From Candidatus Nomurabacteria bacterium (lineage in GTDB: Bacteria; Patescibacteriota; Minisyncoccia; Phycocordibacterales; UBA9973), in assembly GCA_023267275.1 (NCBI GenBank), contig JAHFNO010000008.1, positions 1 to 56,254 on the forward strand: 56,254 nt of DNA, given 5' to 3'. Numbering within the stretch: position 1 is the first letter of the stretch; each line of letters begins with the position of its first letter. The notes below the pieces were generated by a model. It saw only the letters and a list, made by a program, of their open reading frames with translations, did not search any database and was not told the origin of the DNA. Shown one piece after another: positions 8,688 to 16,672 of the stretch. A program made the position numbers and the translations under genes.

Positions 8688-9668
8688 TTATTCCTCGTCA
8701 CTCGCTTCTCCTTCCTTCCCTTCTTCAAGAGCAGCAATAATTTTTCCAAGATTTCCAGCCATGATACCAGGAATATTTGACCATGATTGTTTGATACGAT
8801 GATCAGTGACGCGGTCTTGCGGATAGTTGTAGGTACGGATTTTCTCACTGCGGTCTGCTGTTCCCACCTGAGTTTTACGCTCAGCAGAATATTTTGCATG
8901 CTCCTCCTGCTCTTTCAACATTTGGATTTTTGCTGTCAAAATTTCCATTGCCTTTTCGCGGTTTGCGAGCTGACTACGTTCACTTGTTGAACGTACATCG
9001 AGTCCAGTTGGGCGGTGAATCAAACGTACTGCCGTTTCCACTTTGTTCACATTCTGACCTCCCTTTCCACCAGCACGAGAATATTCCATATCAAGATCAC
9101 CGGGGTTGATTTCAAATTTTACTTTTTTACGAATCGGAAGCACTGCCACTGTTACGGTCGAAGTATGAATGCGTCCATTTTTTTCTGTATCAGGAATACG
9201 CTGCACACGATGGGTGCCTGTTTCAAAACGAAGTTCTTTGTATACATCTTTTCCGCGCACTTCAAATGAAGCTTCCTTATATCCGCCAACATCTGAAGCA
9301 GAACCTTCGAGCTTTTTCCAACTCCATTTTTTTGTTTCGGCATACGCTTGATATGCACCCGCGAGTTCGGCAGCAAAAAGACTTGCTTCATCCCCTCCCG
9401 CACCAGCGCGAATTTCCAAAACGATTTCGTTTGGAAATTGTTCTTCTTCTTTTTCAGAAGCTTCGATTGCAGCAATCTGTTCTTCGATTCCGTGTTTTTG
9501 TGTTTCGATGAGTTCAAGTTCTTTTACTGCCATCTCATGCAGGCTACTATCGCCTCCGAGCAATTCGCGAACTTGTTCTTCTTCACGCAAAAGTTTCTCA
9601 TAACTCTCGGCGAGGTATGAGGTCTTGTGATCTTTTTTTAATTCTGGAAGTCTATCGATTAAATTCAT
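8688..9668 (-). CDS. prfA: Peptide chain release factor 1
   Basis: A 326-residue class I release factor, slightly shorter than the usual 350-360. The catalytic GGQ motif is in [13 protein letters not shown], and the decoding tripeptide region reads [10 protein letters not shown], a PxT form expected for RF1 (UAA/UAG) rather than the SPF of RF2. [15 protein letters not shown] stretch of domain 2 precedes it. It releases finished peptides by positioning a water on the ester bond in the ribosome. ATG at 9668 starts the family-typical [10 protein letters not shown]; the upstream in-frame extension reads through the rpmE terminator and is rejected. Confidence 0.95.
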   Translation of the reverse strand: MNLIDRLPELKKDHKTSYLAESYEKLLREEEQVRELLGGDSSLHEMAVKELELIETQKHGIEEQIAAIEASEKEEEQFPNEIVLEIRAGAGGDEASLFAAELAGAYQAYAETKKWSWKKLEGSASDVGGYKEASFEVRGKDVYKELRFETGTHRVQRIPDTEKNGRIHTSTVTVAVLPIRKKVKFEINPGDLDMEYSRAGGKGGQNVNKVETAVRLIHRPTGLDVRSTSERSQLANREKAMEILTAKIQMLKEQEEHAKYSAERKTQVGTADRSEKIRTYNYPQDRVTDHRIKQSWSNIPGIMAGNLGKIIAALEEGKEGEASDEE

Positions 9669-9680
9669 GTGAGTTTCAGT

Positions 9681-9703
9681 ATACAGTATACCGTATACTG
9701 TAT
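9681..9703. repeat. Short inverted repeat before prfA
   Basis: Perfect 10-bp arms atacagtata/tatactgtat around ccg, just upstream of prfA. Part of a gtatactgtat-type motif also seen near 8344-8372; could be an operator or a repeat-family member. Confidence 0.45.
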
Positions 9704-9710
9704 GTAGTAT

Positions 9711-9750
9711 GAAAAGCACAAAATCGCCTAGCGGCGATTTTGTGCTTTTC
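9711..9750. terminator. Strong terminator between rpmE and prfA
   Basis: Perfect 18-bp stem (9711-9728 with 9733-9750) and loop tagc. The arms begin and end with A4/T4 runs, so it can stop transcription both ways; here it separates rpmE from prfA. Confidence 0.9.
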
Positions 9751-9757
9751 AAATACG

Positions 9758-9991
9758 TTATTTAGTAGCTTTTTTTGCTTTGATTGAAGTAGCTGTTGCC
9801 TGGCGCTTCTTGAAGCGATCAAGACGTCCAGCTGTGTCGAGAATGTTTTCCTTACCTGTATAGAAAGGATGACATGCTGAACAGATTTCAACAGTAAGCG
9901 CGTCTTTAGTAGAACCTACTGCATACGTAGCTCCACATACGCATTTTGCCGTTGCGTTTGAATGATATGTTGGGTGAATGTTTTTTTGCAT
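9758..9991 (-). CDS. rpmE: 50S ribosomal protein bL31
   Basis: A 77-residue protein starting [10 protein letters not shown], the standard bL31 opening. The zinc-binding form is present: KCVCGATY and [13 protein letters not shown] supply the Cys ligands. The conserved [12 protein letters not shown] follows, with a basic C-terminal tail. bL31 bridges the two ribosomal subunits at the central protuberance. Linkage of rpmE to prfA is common in bacteria and supports both calls. Confidence 0.97.
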   Translation of the reverse strand: MQKNIHPTYHSNATAKCVCGATYAVGSTKDALTVEICSACHPFYTGKENILDTAGRLDRFKKRQATATSIKAKKATK

Positions 9992-10023
9992 AACGGGCTT
10001 TATATTAGCATATCAAAAATACT

Positions 10024-10051
10024 TTGACAAGCTACAAAACAGGCGTATAAA
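10024..10051 (+). promoter_or_regulatory. Sigma70-type promoter for 10069 gene
   Basis: TTGACA (10024-10029), 16-bp spacer, TATAAA (10046-10051). Transcription would start about 10 nt before the ATG at 10069. Confidence 0.65.
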
Positions 10052-10068
10052 TAAAGAAAAACATTGCT

Positions 10069-10410
10069 ATGGAATATTTAGATAGCGGACAACTTACTCG
10101 GCGAGTAATTATTCTTCTTTATTTATCGGGAGGTGCCACAATCCAAACCGCAACCCCAAACAAAACTAAAAACTCTCATGGTTCATGGTCAGTTTTTGTT
10201 ATGAATGGAGGGAATCCAATAATGGAGGTGTATGAAGACGAATTAGATTTCCTTTTGGAAGATAAGCTTATTGAAAACACTTCTGGAAGCGGTGAAGATC
10301 CTGACCTAAATTTCTGGTACGAAACTTATACGATAACCGATACGGCGTGGTCGCGTTTTAAAACTATTCGTGAGAAAATATTGAAGAAACAAAGGACTGC
10401 TCATAGCTGA
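10069..10410 (+). CDS. Conserved-looking small protein, winged-helix-like, unknown
   Basis: 113 residues, preceded by a good promoter and followed by a terminator-like hairpin (about 10393-10421). The opening SGQLTRRVIILLYLSGGA and the phrase LDFLLEDKLIEN, then YTITDTAWSRFKTIREKI, resemble the helix-turn-helix and wing of PadR or YdjM-type winged helices (a line such as 'leedgLI' then 'YxiTexGwxxl'). This is a pattern impression, not a firm family call. It is transcribed opposite to its neighbours. Confidence 0.55.
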   Translation: MEYLDSGQLTRRVIILLYLSGGATIQTATPNKTKNSHGSWSVFVMNGGNPIMEVYEDELDFLLEDKLIENTSGSGEDPDLNFWYETYTITDTAWSRFKTIREKILKKQRTAHS

Positions 10411-10439
10411 TGGCGGTCTTTTTTATTTAGTCATTAGTC

Positions 10440-10512
10440 ATTAGCTTTGCATAAGTGTTCCCTTAAGATTTAGACATTGTATTTCCCTTAGCTTTACATA
10501 GGTGTTCCCTTA
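10440..10512 (+). repeat. Two direct copies of a ~24-bp motif
   Basis: ttagctttgcataagtgttc and ttagctttacataggtgttc, both followed by cctta, start at about 10441 and 10487. They lie just beyond the 3' end of the transglycosylase gene and have no coding role. Confidence 0.5.
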
Positions 10513-11892
10513 TCTACGCGAAATCCCGTATTGTTTCAAATAATCAATATCACTCTGAATGCTTGTTTTGAGACCCATAACACTTCGTCCATACGAACAA
10601 GTTGATCCGCCAGTTCCGTAATATTTACATGCGGCGCGGATCTGTCCGGTGTAGGTATCTCCTACGGCACCAAGGTCAGTAAGATAAAGCGCAGAAGCCA
10701 TAAATGCATCTTGAGGTGCCCATGGATTTGCATCATAGCCAAGTGCACTCTTCAAACGATCGGCAAAGAGTTGCCATGTTGAGGCGATAAATTGGGCAGG
10801 ACCCATCGCTCCTCCGTATCCACCAGCTCCTGCAATCGGACAAGAAACTACAGTCTTCATTGGATCGAGACCTAGACGACCAGTAATAGCAAGAAATGGT
10901 GGCACATCACGCGAAGGCTTCATCACATTTGGAAATACGCGGCCGGATTTGATACTCATTCCAGCACCAGTGCCAGTGTCGGTGAGATAACATGTTCCCA
11001 CATTCGAGCCGAGGTTTGATTCCTGCGTAGCAATCGCAAGCAAATACGCAGGATCGATACCAGTTTTGTTTGCTGCGGTTTGCGCATACTGCAATGCAAT
11101 ATCAAATCGAATAGCCTGGCCTCCTCCCGCGAGCTGGAAGAGTTTTGCTTTAATCTGCGCCACTTTTGCCTGTTGTTGCGCTATGACCTTCTGATATGCT
11201 GATTCTTTACTTTTACTTATTGAGAGCAATGTTTTCTGTGTAGACTGATCCTGCTCGATGCTTTTCTGCACCGACAACAAATTTTGTTTTTCGTCGATTG
11301 TTTTATTCTGTTCTTTTTCAAGATTTGCTTTGGTTTGTTCCGTCACGCCTTTGATCTGATTGATGGTATCTACAGAAGCTTTCACTTTTGCCTTCAGCGT
11401 ATCAAAGCGACTTATGTCGGAATAAAATTCAGATAGCGACTGTGATGCAAGCAAAAAATTCGTAACAGTTTGATGATCCATTTCGTTTGTTTTGCGAATA
11501 AGTTGGGCGAGCGATTCCTTCTGATTTTGAATTTTTTCAGAAAGAGAAAGAATAGTAGATTTTTTTTCACTAATCGAAGCAGAAAGTTGTGCCACTTTGA
11601 GTTGCTTGGCTTTGATCTCGGCTTTTTTTGCATTGATTTGTGTAGTAAGAATATTGATATCACCCTGGAGTGTTCCAGAGTTTGCTTTCTGAGCAGCAAG
11701 TTGATCACTCAGTACCTTGAGTTGCGCTTCAAGGTCATTGATTTGGTTTTGACAGTATGCACGCTGGTCGGGGGTGGCAGAAGATGTGAGCGTAAGACAA
11801 TCAAAATCGGCGTGCGCGAGCTTTGTGCCTGCAGGCACAAAGCTCGCGCATAGCACAACAATTAAGATGCTTGGTAAAAAATACTTTTTCAT
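10510..11892 (-). CDS. Secreted coiled-coil lytic transglycosylase-like murein hydrolase
   Basis: About 460 residues. A signal peptide (MKKYFLPSILIVVLCASF ending AHA) precedes a long coiled coil (about 30-270, with repeats such as LEAQLKVLSDQLAAQ) of the kind found in PcsB/CwlO-like proteins. The C-terminal 190 residues hold a lysozyme-like fold: ATQESNLGS (catalytic Glu) and GGAMGPAQFIASTW are the classic SLT/MltB motifs. It should cut glycan strands in the wall, possibly during division, with the coiled coil controlling it. ATG at 11892 gives the signal peptide; the in-frame upstream extension reads into rplY and its terminator. Confidence 0.88.
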   Translation of the reverse strand: MKKYFLPSILIVVLCASFVPAGTKLAHADFDCLTLTSSATPDQRAYCQNQINDLEAQLKVLSDQLAAQKANSGTLQGDINILTTQINAKKAEIKAKQLKVAQLSASISEKKSTILSLSEKIQNQKESLAQLIRKTNEMDHQTVTNFLLASQSLSEFYSDISRFDTLKAKVKASVDTINQIKGVTEQTKANLEKEQNKTIDEKQNLLSVQKSIEQDQSTQKTLLSISKSKESAYQKVIAQQQAKVAQIKAKLFQLAGGGQAIRFDIALQYAQTAANKTGIDPAYLLAIATQESNLGSNVGTCYLTDTGTGAGMSIKSGRVFPNVMKPSRDVPPFLAITGRLGLDPMKTVVSCPIAGAGGYGGAMGPAQFIASTWQLFADRLKSALGYDANPWAPQDAFMASALYLTDLGAVGDTYTGQIRAACKYYGTGGSTCSYGRSVMGLKTSIQSDIDYLKQYGISRR

Positions 11893-11894
11893 AT

Positions 11895-11926
11895 AATAAA
11901 ACAACCTCGTTAGAGGTCGTTTTATT
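11895..11926 (-). terminator. rplY terminator overlapping the next gene's start region
   Basis: 14-bp stem aataaaac..cctc/gaggtcgttttatt with one wobble and a gtta loop. It ends rplY and sits only 3 bp before the ATG of the transglycosylase, so that gene must be started from within or very near this hairpin, or depends on read-through. Confidence 0.8.
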
Positions 11927-11956
11927 ATACCATTCTTAATTCCTAATTCGTAATTC

Positions 11957-12598
11957 TTAATTCTCTGTAGGTGCTTCTTCCTCTTTCTTTCCTTTCTTTT
12001 CAACTTCGATAGCTGCAAAGTCGATTGCTGCAGGAGCTTCTTCAACTTCTTCCTTCACTGCGGTGATTGAGGCAACAACGTCAGTAGGTTTTGCAAGAAG
12101 TTCTACGCCTGATGGAACAGCAAGATCAGAAACATTGATGTGACTATCAACAACATCGAGTGTTGAGATATCGACAGAGATTGAGTGTGGCAAATCCTTT
12201 GGAAGACCCTTCACATTGATTTCATGAATAACCTTTACGAGTGTTCCAAGACTTCCCTTGACTGCAGGAGAAACTCCAACGAATTCAAGTGGAACTGTAA
12301 CTTCGATAGGTTTGTTGACATCGATAGCAAGAAAGTCTACGTGCTGAGGAACACTTTTAATCGGATCATCAGAAACATCCTGTACAAGTACTGTAACAGT
12401 GCCAGTTGGGAGTTCGAGAGAAATTGTGCCAGATTCACCAGCTTCTTTGTACACTTTTACAAAATCGGTAAACGGTACTGAGATTGAAGCAGTCTCGCGA
12501 CCTGCTCCGTACACGACAGCAGGAATCATCCCTTCTGCGCGAAGATTACTAATGTTTTTACCCGCTTCACGGGCTGTTCCTTTAAGTGATATAACCAT
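11957..12598 (-). CDS. rplY: 50S ribosomal protein bL25 (long CTC form)
   Basis: 213 residues. The N-terminal 5S rRNA-binding domain (MVISLKGTAREAGKN, LRAEGMIPAVVYG) is followed by the C-terminal TL5/CTC beta domain (HVDFLAIDVNKPIEVTVPLEFVG, IHEINVKGLPKDLPHSISVDISTLD), then an acidic Ala/Glu/Lys tail. The family binds 5S rRNA in the large subunit. Length is typical for the two-domain CTC form. It appears monocistronic, ending at its own terminator. Confidence 0.95.
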   Translation of the reverse strand: MVISLKGTAREAGKNISNLRAEGMIPAVVYGAGRETASISVPFTDFVKVYKEAGESGTISLELPTGTVTVLVQDVSDDPIKSVPQHVDFLAIDVNKPIEVTVPLEFVGVSPAVKGSLGTLVKVIHEINVKGLPKDLPHSISVDISTLDVVDSHINVSDLAVPSGVELLAKPTDVVASITAVKEEVEEAPAAIDFAAIEVEKKGKKEEEAPTEN

Positions 12599-12654
12599 AG
12601 ACTGCTATTATACACACAAAATGCAATGAGTCAAAAATAACTCAGCGAAACAAA

Positions 12655-12749
12655 TGCAAACTATTTTCAAAGACACCCATAAAATTCTGCTGAATTTTTG
12701 GTCACGCTCGGCTCGTCAGCCTGTGCGAGGTCTTTGAAAATAGTCTGCA
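12655..12749. repeat. Long 20-bp-arm inverted repeat in intergenic region
   Basis: Arms 12655-12674 (tgcaaactattttcaaagac) and 12730-12749 (one mismatch) enclose 55 bp with a second small hairpin. The 12599-12909 gap holds only this repeat and the promoter at 12800. Confidence 0.65.
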
Positions 12750-12799
12750 TACGTTTCTAGCCTCGAAAAAGCTTATAATACAAGGATGAAATGAATTTC

Positions 12800-12828
12800 T
12801 TGACTTTTTCTTATTAAAGTGATATAAT
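12800..12828 (+). promoter_or_regulatory. Sigma70-type promoter with structured leader
   Basis: TTGACT (12800-12805), 17-bp spacer, TATAAT (12823-12828). The transcript would start near 12835 and include a hairpin with arms gttaggaat/attcctaac (12842-12891) before the ATG at 12910. Confidence 0.75.
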
Positions 12829-12909
12829 TAAGAAAATTAAGTTAGGAATTTCCTAGCGCTTATGTATGTGAGCCTTAAGATATTCCTAACTTTTAAAGCA
12901 CATTAGAAT

Positions 12910-13167
12910 ATGCGTGAATTATTCAATAGGATCTGGACACGTCCAAGATATGGAGCAGGATTTTTATTAGTATTATTCTTCGGATGGTTATTTTTCTGGA
13001 GGCTATTCAATCCTGAATCTTTTACAGAAAACATGAATGGTTTCTGGAGAGACGTCAACACATTATTCTGGTATTTGATAAAACTTGTATTAGTTATTAT
13101 CGGTTTAGCTGTAATGTGTGGCTGGCGTCCGTTCAAAAAGAAAAACACTGGGAGTGGGCATAAGTAA
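12910..13167 (+). CDS. Small two-helix membrane protein, unknown
   Basis: 85 residues with two transmembrane segments (about 16-32, GAGFLLVLFFGWLFFW, and 53-69, YLIKLVLVIIGLAVMC) and a basic C-terminus (FKKKNTGSGHK). A strong promoter and a roughly 75-nt structured leader lie upstream. No family recognised. It is a single-gene unit on the + strand between leftward genes. Confidence 0.65.
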   Translation: MRELFNRIWTRPRYGAGFLLVLFFGWLFFWRLFNPESFTENMNGFWRDVNTLFWYLIKLVLVIIGLAVMCGWRPFKKKNTGSGHK

Positions 13168-13233
13168 AATAATTTTGTTGTGAAAATGAGGGTTAAGGGG
13201 TAAGCGCGCCACGCTTGCCTCTTTTTTATTTGT

Positions 13234-13352
13234 ATTATTCTCCTCCTTTACTAAGGAGGAGTGTTTTGTATAAGTGTATCCTTAAAAACGAGGTGGTTCC
13301 TAAATCAAAATGCACCCCCTCTTAATCTCCCCCTTGGTAAAGGGGGAGAAAA
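13234..13352. repeat. Two GC-rich hairpin repeats of the ctccccctt/aagggggag type
   Basis: ctcctcctttactaaggaggag (about 13239-13261, arms ctcctcctt/aaggaggag) and ctcccccttggtaaagggggag near 13328-13350. The same family recurs at 19802-19922. They lie in the 212-bp gap after the membrane protein gene. Confidence 0.55.
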
Positions 13353-13379
13353 AATACCCTACACCCTAACCCCTATCCC

Positions 13380-15095
13380 CTATCCCCTAATGAGATACTT
13401 CCCAATATCACTCTTCATCAGTCCTACTTTTTTTCCAGGATTGAAAATAGTTTGTGGATCAAAAATCTTTTTTACTTCAGCAAACAATGCAATTATTTCC
13501 GCACCATATTGATCCAAAAGAAATGGCGTGCGAATAATTCCATCGTTGTGCTCGGCGGTAATAGATCCACCAAGCGAAAGTACGAGCGAGTACACTTCGT
13601 TGGAAACATCAAGAATCATTTTCTCTGCGAGACGTGCATCTTTTTCGATGAGTGGAATAATATGAAAATTTCCATTCCCCGCATGGCCGTGAATGTTGTA
13701 ATTGAGTTTATGTCCTTCCAAAATTGCTTGGAGTTTTGGCAAAAATTCTGGAAGTTTTTCTGGTGGCACAATAACATCGTCCACAAACGGTGCCGTGCGC
13801 TTCCCAGAAAAATGTTCGCGGAGAAGAGCGAAGCTATCGCGACGTATCGTCCAGTATTTTTCTCCATCAGCGTGATGTTCTACCATGCGAGTAGAAAGTT
13901 GTGGAAACCTTTGCAATTTCTTTTCAAGCAGATTGAGACGTGACAACGCTTCAGCTTTGTTTGGTCCGGCACATTCTACAAGAAGCACGATTTTCGGCAT
14001 TCCCGCTATCATCATCCAAAATTCTGGAATAAATCGTAGGCCAAGTTTGATTGCGCCCCAGAATCCTTGTTTTTTTATGAAGCCTCGCCAAAATTTTACG
14101 GCAAGCAATATTGTCTTGTCATCATATGCTTCTACAGCCTCAGGGCTCACAGTGAGCGTCTCGTCGACAACACTGCCGAGAATACTGAGGTCACACAGAA
14201 AAATCACAAGCAATGCAGAATGCTTTTCATCTTCAATATTTTCAACAAGACGCAGTGTCGCGCTGGTGGTAATACCGAGTGTTCCTTGCGAACCGGCAAT
14301 GAGCTGACTCAAATCTACCATTTCATTTCCCGACTTCTCGTCACGACGAACAATATTCCACAAATTGTATCCAGCAGAATTTTTTGAAACATGTGGACGT
14401 TTTGATTCAATCAGACTTTTATTTGCATCAAGAAGCGCAAGGAGAGATTTGTATATTCCACCCACAAACGAATTCTCACTAGCGCGATGTTCGGCTTCCT
14501 GTCGAGGAATTTCACTGAATGTTTCCACCGAGCCATCAGCAAGAACAACTTCAACACTCTTTATATAGTCTTGTGTCTTTCCGTATTTGAGTGAAAGCTC
14601 GCCACCGGAATTGTTGTTGATCATTCCACCAAGTGCGTTGATGCTTTTTGAAGCAGTAAAGCATGGCAAAAGTAAATCTTGCCTAAGTGTGAGATCCTCA
14701 AGGTCACGGTAAAAAGTGCCCGGCTCAATATGCGCCTCGCCAGAAATTGTCACTTCATTTGCATGATAAAAATGCGGAAGAATTGTATACGGAGAAACTT
14801 TTTTTATCTCAGGAGTTTTGTTAAGATAGCGAGTGGTGTCGAGACTAATAGAGTTGTTCAGCGATCCTCCTGCCATGCACGTCCCGGCTGAGCGAGCAGT
14901 GATAGAAATCGCAGGATTTGTTGCTTTTTCCTTTGCGACAAAACGCACGAGAGCGGAAACATCGGCAACATTTTTTGGATAGACAACGAGCTCTGGGCGA
15001 ATGTCGAACAAACTCGCATCACGACTATGTGTTGCAAGTGTTTTTTCACTATCATCAATGTCACCCGTAAAGAACTTTTGTATCTCCTGCTTCAT
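13380..15095 (-). CDS. FAD-linked oxidase, D-lactate/glycolate dehydrogenase (GlcD) type
   Basis: 571 residues. The FAD-binding-4 domain runs from PKNVADVSALVRF to about residue 260, with the flavin-phosphate loop ARSAGTCMAGGSL and GGMINNNSGGELSLKYG. The C-terminal FAD-oxidase domain ends with HGHAGNGNFHIIPL and ITAEHNDGIIRTPFL, where His residues of the family bind metal or substrate. These enzymes oxidise 2-hydroxy acids such as D-lactate or glycolate. ATG at 15095 is chosen because an extended -10 (TGATATAAT, box at 15104-15109) lies 8 nt before it, predicting a leaderless mRNA; a TTG 9 bp upstream is the alternative. Confidence 0.88.
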   Translation of the reverse strand: MKQEIQKFFTGDIDDSEKTLATHSRDASLFDIRPELVVYPKNVADVSALVRFVAKEKATNPAISITARSAGTCMAGGSLNNSISLDTTRYLNKTPEIKKVSPYTILPHFYHANEVTISGEAHIEPGTFYRDLEDLTLRQDLLLPCFTASKSINALGGMINNNSGGELSLKYGKTQDYIKSVEVVLADGSVETFSEIPRQEAEHRASENSFVGGIYKSLLALLDANKSLIESKRPHVSKNSAGYNLWNIVRRDEKSGNEMVDLSQLIAGSQGTLGITTSATLRLVENIEDEKHSALLVIFLCDLSILGSVVDETLTVSPEAVEAYDDKTILLAVKFWRGFIKKQGFWGAIKLGLRFIPEFWMMIAGMPKIVLLVECAGPNKAEALSRLNLLEKKLQRFPQLSTRMVEHHADGEKYWTIRRDSFALLREHFSGKRTAPFVDDVIVPPEKLPEFLPKLQAILEGHKLNYNIHGHAGNGNFHIIPLIEKDARLAEKMILDVSNEVYSLVLSLGGSITAEHNDGIIRTPFLLDQYGAEIIALFAEVKKIFDPQTIFNPGKKVGLMKSDIGKYLIRG

Positions 15096-15103
15096 ACGTG
15101 ACA

Positions 15104-15112
15104 ATTATATCA
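15104..15112 (-). promoter_or_regulatory. Extended -10 promoter of FAD oxidase gene
   Basis: TGATATAAT on the minus strand, with 8 nt between it and the ATG. No clear -35 box, as expected for an extended -10. Confidence 0.5.
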
Positions 15113-15129
15113 TGTAAACAATAAAATTT

Positions 15130-15207
15130 GTGTCATCCTGAACTTGTTTCAGGATCTAGTATTGAATGTATTAACCCATGGATCCTGAAACAAGTTCAGG
15201 ATGACAC
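15130..15207. repeat. Perfect 27-bp inverted repeat, hairpin-type intergenic element
   Basis: Arms 15130-15156 and 15181-15207 (gtgtcatcctgaacttgttt.. and its complement) are identical over 27 bp with a 24-bp loop. Related elements starting tgtcatnccgg lie at 16236-16340 and 18990-19066. Its right arm supplies the -35 region of the next gene. Confidence 0.85.
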
Positions 15208-15229
15208 TCGAAAAAGTAAAAGGTATAAT
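15201..15229 (+). promoter_or_regulatory. Promoter of PfkB kinase gene, partly inside the repeat
   Basis: ATGACA (15201-15206), 17-bp spacer, TATAAT (15224-15229), 7 nt before the ATG at 15237: a leaderless transcript is predicted. Confidence 0.65.
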
Positions 15230-15236
15230 AGACACT

Positions 15237-16226
15237 ATGAATACGTACGATTTTATCGCCATTGGCGACGTTGTTATTGATGATTTTATCCGATTGAAAG
15301 ATGCGGAGGCCACATGTGACCTCGATCAAGAAAATTGTAAACTTTCTTTGCGCTTTGGCGACAAAGTCCCCTATGAATTCAATCAGGTTTTATACGCTGT
15401 TGGAAATGGAGCAAATGCTGCAGTGTCGGCATCACGACTTGGAATCAATTCGGCACTCTCTGGTGTTGTCGGAAATGATGAACGTGGAAAATTGTGCATA
15501 GAAGAACTCAAGAAAAATAATATCGGCCTCGATTATCTCGAAACAGATCCTGCGCTTCCAACAAATTACCACTACGTTCTCTGGTATGGACCAGAGCGCA
15601 CTATTCTCGTGAAGCATGCATCATTTGAAAGAAATTTCTTAAACACTATTGTTGCGCCAAAGTGGATATATCTCACCTCACTCGGAGAAAATACCGAGGC
15701 ATTTCATCATGGATTTGCACAGTGGTTGAAAGCACACCCCGAAACAAAGCTCGCCTTCCAGCCAGGAACATTTCAAATGAAAATGGGCACGGAAAAATTG
15801 AAAGATATTTATCTCGCAACTGAAATTTTCTTTTGTAATTTTGAAGAAGCACAACGTATTCTCGCTACGCCAGAGACCGACCACAAAAAATTGATGGACA
15901 TGCTTCATGCACTCGGACCAAAAATCGTGGTGATGACCGATGGTATCAAAGGTGCATACGCTCGAGAGGAAAATGGCACGTGTTGGTTTATGCCAATCTA
16001 TCCACACGACCCAATAGAACGCACTGGTGCTGGTGATGCATACGCTTCAACAATCACTTCCGCTCTCCTACTTGGAAAAACAATGGCCGAAGCATTACTC
16101 TGGGCACCAATCAATGCCATGTCGGTGACTCTCGAAATCGGCGCACAAAAAGGATTGCTCACTCAGGAAAAAATTCAGGAATATCTTGCAAAGGCTCCAG
16201 CAGACTACAAGCCGGTTCAGATATAA
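15237..16226 (+). CDS. PfkB-family sugar kinase
   Basis: 329 residues of the ribokinase/PfkB fold. The N-terminal signature region VGNGANAAVSASRLG (substrate pocket) and the C-terminal signature IERTGAGDAYASTITSALLLG with the catalytic Asp are both intact. The DGIKGAYA segment forms the ATP site. It phosphorylates a sugar or nucleoside with ATP; the substrate cannot be read from the sequence. Its place next to pentose-phosphate genes suggests a pentose, ribokinase-like role, but the genes lie on opposite strands. The start at 15237 fits the -10 box and the family opening FIAIGDVVIDDFI. Confidence 0.88.
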   Translation: MNTYDFIAIGDVVIDDFIRLKDAEATCDLDQENCKLSLRFGDKVPYEFNQVLYAVGNGANAAVSASRLGINSALSGVVGNDERGKLCIEELKKNNIGLDYLETDPALPTNYHYVLWYGPERTILVKHASFERNFLNTIVAPKWIYLTSLGENTEAFHHGFAQWLKAHPETKLAFQPGTFQMKMGTEKLKDIYLATEIFFCNFEEAQRILATPETDHKKLMDMLHALGPKIVVMTDGIKGAYAREENGTCWFMPIYPHDPIERTGAGDAYASTITSALLLGKTMAEALLWAPINAMSVTLEIGAQKGLLTQEKIQEYLAKAPADYKPVQI

Positions 16227-16235
16227 CCCTGGGGT

Positions 16236-16340
16236 GTGTCATTCCCGGCCTGACCGGGAATCTAGGTTAATACATGCCAATACGACTGGATCCCCGAGCG
16301 CCAAGCGCGAATTTGCTAATTCGCAAGTCGGGGATGACAA
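16236..16340. repeat. Composite hairpin repeat (tgtcattcccgg family)
   Basis: Outer arms tgtcattccc../..ggggatgaca and an inner hairpin attcccgg/ccgggaat. Same family as the elements at 15130 and 18990. Confidence 0.6.
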
Positions 16341-16378
16341 CCTATCAGATAGATTGTATATGGAACAAAAAAATACAC

Positions 16379-16407
16379 TTGTCAAATTCATTTGGCAGGT
16401 GTATAAT
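16379..16407 (+). promoter_or_regulatory. Strong promoter with no ORF downstream
   Basis: TTGTCA (16379-16384), 17-bp spacer, TATAAT (16402-16407). The next feature in this direction is a terminator at 16605, with no coding sequence between. Confidence 0.75.
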
Positions 16408-16413
16408 CTGCTC

Positions 16414-16631
16414 AAATCATAACTATTATGCAAAATTCACTACTTGTCGCTCCCCAAAGGAGACTGATTTTGATTAGAAGTTTTTGGGTAATAATCAAAA
16501 TCAGCAGGCACTCAGTAAGATTTTTTACCCCTGGTGAAAATTATCGTTTTAATTGGAGAGATCGCCTGTATTTTGCAGGCAAATAATGTTTCTAAATAAA
16601 TTTTAAAAGCTGGTCTCCACCAGCTTTTTTT
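16414..16631 (+). ncRNA. Candidate structured non-coding RNA, about 220 nt
   Basis: Bounded by the promoter at 16379-16407 and the terminator at 16605-16631. The interior has a perfect 13-bp stem (16464-16476 with 16492-16504, 15-nt loop) and a smaller hairpin gcctg..caggc (about 16564-16580). No reading frame is open across it. I did not find the marks of tmRNA (tag or T arm), RNase P RNA or SRP RNA. A 6S-like RNA fits by size and position only. Confidence 0.55.
16605..16631 (+). terminator. Terminator of the candidate RNA
   Basis: 10-bp stem aaaagctggt/accagctttt with loop ctcc, followed by a run of seven T. Confidence 0.85.
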
Positions 16632-16672
16632 ATTTCTTGCATTGTATTACCTAGAGCCTAATAATCTAGAGC

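Noticed and set aside
16414-16631. tmRNA, RNase P RNA or SRP RNA
   Set aside because: No tag peptide or tRNA-like end, no GAGGAAAGUC-type core and no SRP domain IV motif were found.
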